Source of the DNA: Vulcanimicrobiota bacterium
GTDB taxonomy: Bacteria; Vulcanimicrobiota; Vulcanimicrobiia; Vulcanimicrobiales; Vulcanimicrobiaceae
Direction: 5' to 3'
Assembly (NCBI GenBank): GCA_019247395.1
Contig: JAFAOZ010000122.1
Coordinates: 1-10,846 of the forward strand
Length of the DNA: 10,846 nt
Shown here piece by piece: positions 7,257-10,846 of the stretch (position 1 is the stretch's first letter; every line of letters begins with the position of its first letter). The position numbers were made by a program, and so were the translations under genes. The notes beneath the pieces are model-generated. The model was not told the origin of the DNA. It was given only the letters and a program-made list of their open reading frames with translations, and made no database searches.

Positions 7257-7284
7257 GAGCGCGCGGCCACGACGCCGCGCGCTC
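7257..7284 (+). terminator. Probable terminator after the GDPH-protein gene
   Basis: A perfect 11-bp inverted repeat, GAGCGCGCGGC (7257-7267) and GCCGCGCGCTC (7274-7284), has a six-base loop and is followed by TTGT. It starts 16 bases after the stop codon. The T run is short, so intrinsic termination is likely but not certain. Confidence 0.7.
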
Positions 7285-7289
7285 TTGTA

Positions 7290-7439
7290 CGACTAGGGAC
7301 GAGCAGCTTTCGTTTTCGCGAGCGTGCGCCCTGTCATCGAGGCCTCCAGAGCAGGGAGCCTAGGGAGCACCTCGAACCTCGGAGCTTTCCCTGCTAGCTA
7401 ACCCCCTTAGCTACTCTTATAAAAGAGGTTGACCTTTTG
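7290..7439 (+). promoter_or_regulatory. Structured leader of the first HExxE lipoprotein gene
   Basis: The 150 bases before the ATG at 7440 contain an 8-bp inverted repeat, AGCAGGGA (7350-7357) and TCCCTGCT (7388-7395), around a 30-base interior. Next comes a C run (7402-7406), TTAGCTAC, and TATAAAAGAGGTT with the ribosome-binding site AAAGAGG at 7422-7428. The 3' part is shared with the leader of the paralog at 8557. I tried to match riboswitch classes I know (c-di-GMP, cobalamin, glycine, SAM) and found no fit. No sure promoter was recognised. Confidence 0.45.
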
Positions 7440-8390
7440 ATGCATATGCATATGCGCGTCGCTGCAGTTTTAGGCTGTGTGGCGGCGCTCGCAATGGTCG
7501 GCTGCTCGACGAACAGCGGTATGACGCCGGTCGGCAGCGCGACGCAATCGCAAAGCGCAAGTCACTCCTTCTCAGGGCCGGGATGGCACTCGGAGAACGG
7601 CGTGCTTTTCCACACTCCCCACTACATGGTAACGCGTCAGAACGCGAATCACGGCAAGAGAGGCGATGTGTCGCTCTCGTATGGCGGTGGTCCGGTGCTT
7701 GTCGCGCCGAAAGTTTACATCATCCTTTGGGGCTACAAACAGTATGGCGATTCGGACAAAGTCGCCAAGCTTCTCAAGAAGTACGTCAAAGCCGAGGGCG
7801 GCAGCTCGTTCGACAATACGGTTACTCAATATTACATGACGTCGAACGGCTCGAACATCAATATTACGAACCCGTCCAACCAGCTCGGCGGTATTTGGGA
7901 CGATGAAGGCAATGCCGTTCCGGCCCACCCGACGGATGCGCAAGTGGCGGCCGAAGCGCTTAACGGCGTTACCCATTTCGGCTACGATGCCGGCGGCTCG
8001 TACGTCGTTGCCACTCCCCACGGTCACAGCAGCATCGGTTTCGGCTCGTCGTGGTGCGCGTATCACAGCAACACCGTCTACAATAACCAGTACGTCGCGT
8101 ACACCAACCTGCCGTACATGCCCGATGCGGCCGGCAACTGCGGCGCCAGCATCATCTCCGCTCCCAAGGACGAGCCGGCCGTTGACGAAGGCGTAACGAT
8201 CGTCGAAGGCCACGAGTATGCGGAGTCGGAGACCGATCCGACGCCCTTCAGCGGCTGGAACAGCGCGTTCGGCGAAATCGGCGACCTCTGCGCCTGGTAC
8301 GACATTGCGAACGACAACTTCGGCAAAAAGCAGTTCACGATGCAGCCGATGTGGAGCAATGCGAGCGGCTCCTGCGTCCACGGGATGTAG
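7440..8390 (+). CDS. HExxE-motif secreted lipoprotein, paralog 1
   Basis: This 316-residue predicted lipoprotein has a short basic start and a hydrophobic segment ending in LAMVGC, so Cys22 is the likely lipidated residue. The mature part runs GPGW near residue 43, PHYMVTR, a GGPV-x-x-x-P-x-VYIILWGY strand, THFGY, VVATPHG, WCAYHSN, DEGVTIVEGHEYAESETDP (HExxE at His258-Glu262) and GEIGDLCAW. Four cysteines outside the lipobox are conserved in the paralog, suggesting two disulfides. HExxE followed by a distal acidic GEIGD looks like a metal site, but I know no proven function. The block order (GGPV-WGY, C-x-x-H, DEGV, T-x-P-x-x-GW) resembles the plant PHI-1/EXORDIUM family, an inference. Three in-frame ATGs occur (7440, 7446, 7452) after a TTG. 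7440 aligns exactly with the paralog's start and lies 11 bases after AAAGAGG. Confidence 0.85.
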   Translation: MHMHMRVAAVLGCVAALAMVGCSTNSGMTPVGSATQSQSASHSFSGPGWHSENGVLFHTPHYMVTRQNANHGKRGDVSLSYGGGPVLVAPKVYIILWGYKQYGDSDKVAKLLKKYVKAEGGSSFDNTVTQYYMTSNGSNINITNPSNQLGGIWDDEGNAVPAHPTDAQVAAEALNGVTHFGYDAGGSYVVATPHGHSSIGFGSSWCAYHSNTVYNNQYVAYTNLPYMPDAAGNCGASIISAPKDEPAVDEGVTIVEGHEYAESETDPTPFSGWNSAFGEIGDLCAWYDIANDNFGKKQFTMQPMWSNASGSCVHGM

Positions 8391-8393
8391 CCA

Positions 8394-8407
8394 CTAGCGA
8401 AAGCTAG
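8394..8407 (+). other. Small GNRA-type hairpin just after the lipoprotein stop
   Basis: CTAGC-GAAA-GCTAG forms a 5-bp stem with a GAAA tetraloop three bases past the stop of the gene ending at 8390. It is stable for its size but lacks a T tract, so it may be an RNA-stability element or part of the next leader and not a terminator. Confidence 0.4.
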
Positions 8408-8556
8408 CTCGCTCTGGAGTCAAACGGGGTCATCGCTTATGCGGCGGCCCCGCTTCTTCTTATGAGCGGCTAGGCGGAGGGAGCGACTAAAGTCGCGATG
8501 AAGCAGCCATCAGTTTCCCGATTTCCCCCCTCGCTACGTAAAGAGGTTTCCCAACT
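8408..8556 (+). promoter_or_regulatory. Structured leader of the second HExxE lipoprotein gene
   Basis: Several mutually arranged helices can be drawn: TCGCTC (8409-8414) with GAGCGA (8481-8486), CGGGG (8425-8429) with CCCCG (8448-8452), and the hairpin GCGAC-TAAA-GTCGC (8484-8496 region). The 3' end carries a six-C run (8525-8530), TCGCTAC and GTAAAGAGGTT with ribosome-binding site AAAGAGG at 8540-8546. This matches the leader of the gene at 7440. A CGGGG...CCCCG stem followed by CTTCTTCTT could also act as a terminator for the upstream gene. No known riboswitch was recognised. Confidence 0.45.
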
Positions 8557-9498
8557 ATGCACAGACCCTCGCGATTTACAGCAGTCTTAGGCTGTCTGGC
8601 AACGCTCGCAATGGTAGGCTGCGCGACGAACGGCAACGTCGCTCCGGTGACGCCGCAGCAACAACCACAGGTCCGAGTTCCTTCCGGCCCCGGCTGGGTT
8701 TACAAGGACGGCGTGCTCTACCACCAACCGCATTACATGGTGACGCGCAACGCGGCGGTCAAACCGCCTTCAATCTCGCTCACGTATTACGGGGGCCCGG
8801 TTCAGACAACGCCGGCGGTCTACATCATCTTCTGGGGTTACCAAACGTATGGCGACCGACAGGGCGTACAAAATCTGCTGACGACGTACATGACGAACAT
8901 GGGCGGCAGCGGTCACAACAATATTTACACACAGTATTATGGCGTCGTCGGCAGCAACACGACGTATATTTCTAATCCGACCGGTCAGCTACTCGGGGTC
9001 TGGAACGATCAGACCAACAAGGTTCCGCTTCATCCAACCGACTCGCAGGTCGCCGCCGAAGCGCTGCATGGCGTTACTCACTTTGGTTACAACGGAAATG
9101 CTTCGTACATCGTCGCGACGCCGCACGGCCGCAGCACGAGCGGCTTCCGTACGCAGTGGTGCGCCTACCATAGCAACACCTTCACGAACGGCAATTTGGT
9201 GTCGTACACCAACCTGCCGTACATACCCGATGCCGGCTCGGCCTGCGGCTCGAATATCATTTCCCCGCCGAGCGACGAAACGGGAGCCGACGAGGGCGTG
9301 ACCATCGTCGGCGGACACGAGCAAGGCGAGTCGGTCACCGACCCGCAGCCGAACACCGGCTGGTACAACACCAGCTACGGTGAGATCGGCGACATCTGCG
9401 CCTGGACGAATATTCAGAACGATCCGTTCGGCAGCTATTCGTACACGAGCCAGCCAATGTTCAGCAACGCAACGCATTCCTGCGTGCATTCATACTAA
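8557..9498 (+). CDS. HExxE-motif secreted lipoprotein, paralog 2
   Basis: This 313-residue tandem paralog of the gene at 7440 is about 55-60% identical by eye across the mature domain, with the same signal peptide layout (AVLGC then LAMVGC, lipid Cys22). Conserved blocks include PHYMVTR, YYGGP, VYIIFWGY, HPTDSQVAAEALHGVTHFGY, VATPHG, WCAYHSN, YTNLPYIPD, DEGVTIV, GHEQGESVTDP (HExxE at His254-Glu258), GEIGDICAW and a C-terminal SCVH. All four non-lipobox cysteines are kept. Differences concentrate in the linker after the lipobox, which here is Gln/Pro-rich, and in the middle surface region. The ATG lies 10 bases after AAAGAGG. It has its own leader, and a strong terminator follows, so it is probably transcribed separately from its neighbour. 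Probably anchored in the envelope; the enzymatic role is unproven. Confidence 0.85.
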   Translation: MHRPSRFTAVLGCLATLAMVGCATNGNVAPVTPQQQPQVRVPSGPGWVYKDGVLYHQPHYMVTRNAAVKPPSISLTYYGGPVQTTPAVYIIFWGYQTYGDRQGVQNLLTTYMTNMGGSGHNNIYTQYYGVVGSNTTYISNPTGQLLGVWNDQTNKVPLHPTDSQVAAEALHGVTHFGYNGNASYIVATPHGRSTSGFRTQWCAYHSNTFTNGNLVSYTNLPYIPDAGSACGSNIISPPSDETGADEGVTIVGGHEQGESVTDPQPNTGWYNTSYGEIGDICAWTNIQNDPFGSYSYTSQPMFSNATHSCVHSY

Positions 9499-9522
9499 GC
9501 ATCGCCGGCAACTCCTCATAAC

Positions 9523-9554
9523 AAGAAGGCCGCTCCGTTGGGGGCGGCCTTCTT
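9523..9554 (+). terminator. Strong rho-independent-type terminator hairpin
   Basis: AAGAAGGCCGC (9523-9533) pairs perfectly with GCGGCCTTCTT (9544-9554). Three more pairs (one T-G, two C-G) leave a GTTG tetraloop, for a stem of about 14 bp. A-rich on the left and T-rich on the right, it sits 24 bases after the paralog 2 stop. The A/T-symmetric base makes it work in either direction. Confidence 0.88.
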
Positions 9555-9627
9555 CGTTAACGCTTTCCTAACTGAAGAGCGATTAACCGACGCGCTGCCC
9601 GGGAAGAATGGCGCGGAGGTATGATGC

Positions 9628-9849
9628 ATGGCTGAAGAACGAAAAATCGTAGAAGTCCAGGGCGACTCGGCCGGACCGGTCGCGTGGCTCATCGGGCTCA
9701 TCGTCGTGGTCGCCGCGGTGCTCGTGGTTCTCTTCTACTGGCACCCGTGGAATACGAACTCCACTACCAACAGCACCACCACGATCACACAACCGGGCAA
9801 CGGCACCACGAAGAGCAACTCGTCGTCGAGCACCAACTCGTCGCCGTAA
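9628..9849 (+). CDS. Small single-pass membrane protein with Asn/Ser/Thr-rich tail
   Basis: This 73-residue protein is not recognised as a known family. Residues 1-15 are charged (MAEERKIVEVQGD), and residues 17-38 form one strongly hydrophobic helix (VAWLIGLIVVVAAVLVVLFYW). The remaining 35 residues are almost only Asn, Ser, Thr and Gly, with one Pro-Gly-Asn. The tail composition suggests an extended, flexible outer segment. The orientation is likely N-in from the acidic/basic N-terminus, though the positive-inside signal is weak. GGAGG at 9615-9619 lies eight bases before the ATG at 9628; two other ATGs just upstream are in another frame. A 14-bp inverted repeat follows the stop by 25 bases. 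Small TM proteins of this type often assist larger envelope proteins, but no partner is shown here. Confidence 0.72.
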   Translation: MAEERKIVEVQGDSAGPVAWLIGLIVVVAAVLVVLFYWHPWNTNSTTNSTTTITQPGNGTTKSNSSSSTNSSP

Positions 9850-9874
9850 CCCGCTGATATCGCTATTCTGTAGA

Positions 9875-9919
9875 GCTCGTTGCTGCCGTCACACCCGCTG
9901 ACAACCGGCGGCAACGAGC
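9875..9919 (+). terminator. Large inverted repeat between the small membrane protein and the secreted protein gene
   Basis: GCTCGTTGCTGCCG (9875-9888) pairs with CGGCGGCAACGAGC (9906-9919) over 14 bp with one G-T wobble, enclosing a 17-base loop. No T run follows, so it may be a rho-independent terminator without a tail, a processing element, or a leader structure for the gene at 9979. Confidence 0.55.
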
Positions 9920-9978
9920 ATATCCGCCGCCCAGGAAGGCTGCCGAGCAAGCCGAAAACCTGCTTCAGGAGGTTTGCT

Positions 9979-10494
9979 ATGAACAGGCTTGTTGCACTTT
10001 TTGCGCTTGCCGCGCTTACCATTGTCCCGGCGGTCGCGCGTTCAAGCTCGACGTCTATCGCAGCGGTTGGAGTGGGCGCTCACGGCTACGATTGGCTCAT
10101 CGGGACATGGGCGTGCAAGAACAGCATGCCGTCGCCGATGGGCGGCCCCGCCGCGACGACGCTTACCGTCTCTCGCTCGACGAACGGCTCGTTGGCCATT
10201 CACGTCAGCGGAACGAATTTCGACGGCGTCGGCTACGTCACGTACAGCCCGAAGACAAAGACCTGGTGGAACCCGTCCGCGCTCGCAACCGGCGATACGA
10301 GCAGCGAATCGTCGCAACAAACCGGTAAGAAAACCGTCTGGACGGGGCCGTTTTATGAAGCGGCCACCGGGAAGAGCATGCCGATTCGCGACACCTACAC
10401 CCTTGTGAACGCCACGACCTATCACGATCTTTCGGAAGCCCAAATCGGCGGCGTTTGGAAGACGATAGGCAACATCACCTGCACTAAATCGTAG
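9979..10494 (+). CDS. Secreted small beta-rich protein, DUF1579-like
   Basis: This 171-residue protein has a typical Sec signal peptide: Met-Asn-Arg, then LVALFALAALTIVPAVA with cleavage expected near AVA-RS. The mature part of about 148 residues begins with a Ser/Thr/Ala segment, then YDWLIGTWACKN, a signature like the FLxGxWxC opening of DUF1579 and lipocalin-like calycin proteins. Repeated beta hairpins with conserved Gly-Trp follow, including VWTGPFYEA, and the chain ends in NITCTKS. The two cysteines (WAC near the start, ITC at the end) could form one disulfide. The start is the ATG at 9979, fixed by the CAGGAGGT site six bases before it. The frame is open upstream, to about 9880, but that part is a non-signal-like leader overlapping the inverted repeat. 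The ligand is unknown; the family call is tentative. Confidence 0.82.
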   Translation: MNRLVALFALAALTIVPAVARSSSTSIAAVGVGAHGYDWLIGTWACKNSMPSPMGGPAATTLTVSRSTNGSLAIHVSGTNFDGVGYVTYSPKTKTWWNPSALATGDTSSESSQQTGKKTVWTGPFYEAATGKSMPIRDTYTLVNATTYHDLSEAQIGGVWKTIGNITCTKS

Positions 10495-10507
10495 GGTTTG
10501 ATTTCAA

Positions 10508-10541
10508 GGGCCGTTCCGCTCTTCGAGGAGCGGAGCGGCCC
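10508..10541 (+). terminator. Probable terminator after the DUF1579-like gene
   Basis: GGGCCGTTCCGCTC (10508-10521) and GAGCGGAGCGGCCC (10528-10541) form a continuous 14-bp stem with one wobble pair and a six-base TTCGAG loop, 13 bases after the stop. It is strong but lacks a T tract. Confidence 0.75.
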
Positions 10542-10579
10542 CGTTGTCGAAACGCGGCGTAAGCGGAGGCGCTTTAAGA

Positions 10580-10846
10580 TTGGCTGTTCCCCAGCAACCG
10601 TCGGGGATTAAGAATGGCTGGCGATTTTATGTCCCGGTCATCGTTGGAATTGCATCCGGCGTTCTTCTGATTGCCGCGGCGGACGTGCTCGGCCGCACTC
10701 ATCTCATCTCTAGTGACGTGCGTGATGCGGGCCTCGTCGTCGGCGGTGCGCTCTTAGGCCTCGTTGCACTCGCGCTCGACGAGCTTTACCGCACGGGGCC
10801 GGCCCTCAGGCGAATGCGCCGCGAACGCGAAACCGAGTTCGCGCGA
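10580..10846 (+). CDS. Two-TM membrane protein, 5' part only (runs off the window)
   Basis: An open frame without a stop runs from the TTG at 10580 to the last base, giving 89 residues. After a short polar start (AVPQQPSGIKNGWR) come two hydrophobic helices: VPVIVGIASGVLLIAAADVL at about residues 19-38, and AGLVVGGALLGLVALAL at about 52-68. A strongly basic-acidic segment (LRRMRRERETEFAR) then points into the cytoplasm. This is the layout of an N-terminal membrane anchor leading to a cytoplasmic domain, such as a sensor kinase or similar, but the domain lies outside. GGAGG at 10565-10569 is ten bases before the TTG, a longish spacer. The frame is also open further upstream, so the start is tentative. 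No family name can be given. Confidence 0.6.
   Translation, partial: MAVPQQPSGIKNGWRFYVPVIVGIASGVLLIAAADVLGRTHLISSDVRDAGLVVGGALLGLVALALDELYRTGPALRRMRRERETEFAR

Noticed and set aside
7421..7426. TATAAA-like string near 7418 as a promoter -10 box
   Set aside because: It overlaps the ribosome-binding site of the lipoprotein gene and no -35 box sits at the right distance.
7572..8381. 269-codon antisense frame inside the first lipoprotein gene
   Set aside because: A comparable antisense frame occurs in the paralog (8989-9489), as expected from shared codon bias; its product is Val/Arg/Ala-rich and has no start signals.
9621..9635. Tiny ATG ATG CAT GGC TGA frame overlapping the small membrane protein start
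   Set aside because: It starts one base after the GGAGG site, too close for efficient initiation, so a leader-peptide role is unlikely.
9880..9978. Longer start of the DUF1579-like protein
   Set aside because: It covers the inverted repeat, gives no signal peptide, and the ATG at 9979 has a strong CAGGAGGT site and a good signal peptide.

Overview
The window reads as a compact, high-GC bacterial chromosome segment. Genes are short-spaced, several starts are GTG or TTG, and both SPI- and SPII-type export signals are present. A GT9 glycosyltransferase suggests a diderm envelope. From overall protein flavour I lean towards a soil lineage such as Candidatus Eremiobacterota (WPS-2), but this is an impression and no marker here proves it. 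I see no IS elements, tRNAs, rRNAs or CRISPR arrays.

Left part (1-6141), housekeeping. Two leftward operons flank one rightward gene. The first operon (2122 to 34) is a YbjQ/DUF74 protein, a family 4 Fe-S uracil-DNA glycosylase and rlmN (23S rRNA/tRNA A2503/A37 methyltransferase), tightly overlapped. The second (6141 to 3164) is prfB (RF2), an OsmC-like peroxidase and a DUF2079 polytopic membrane protein. A rightward GT9 heptosyltransferase-like gene (2189-3160) diverges from the first operon and converges with the second, leaving only 3 bp between their stops. The prfB gene is complete only if a +1 programmed frameshift at CTT TGA C (6075-6069) is read. The 23-codon first part was worked out from the raw sequence.

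Right part (6234-10846), all rightward and dominated by envelope or exported products. It holds a GDPH-motif protein that may self-cleave at Asp144-Pro145, then two tandem paralogous lipoproteins with an HExxE motif and four conserved cysteines. After these come a 73-residue single-pass membrane protein, a small secreted beta-rich protein, and the 5' part of a two-TM membrane protein cut by the window edge. Strong inverted repeats follow four of these genes, so most look monocistronic. The two paralog leaders share a conserved 3' element (C-run, GCTAC, TAAAAGAGGTT-like), suggesting the duplication included the control region.

The most interesting points are the GDPH protein, the HExxE lipoprotein pair with their shared leader, and the textbook RF2 autoregulatory frameshift. 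No stretch over 300 bases lacks a gene. The longest gap is about 198 bp, at 7242-7439.
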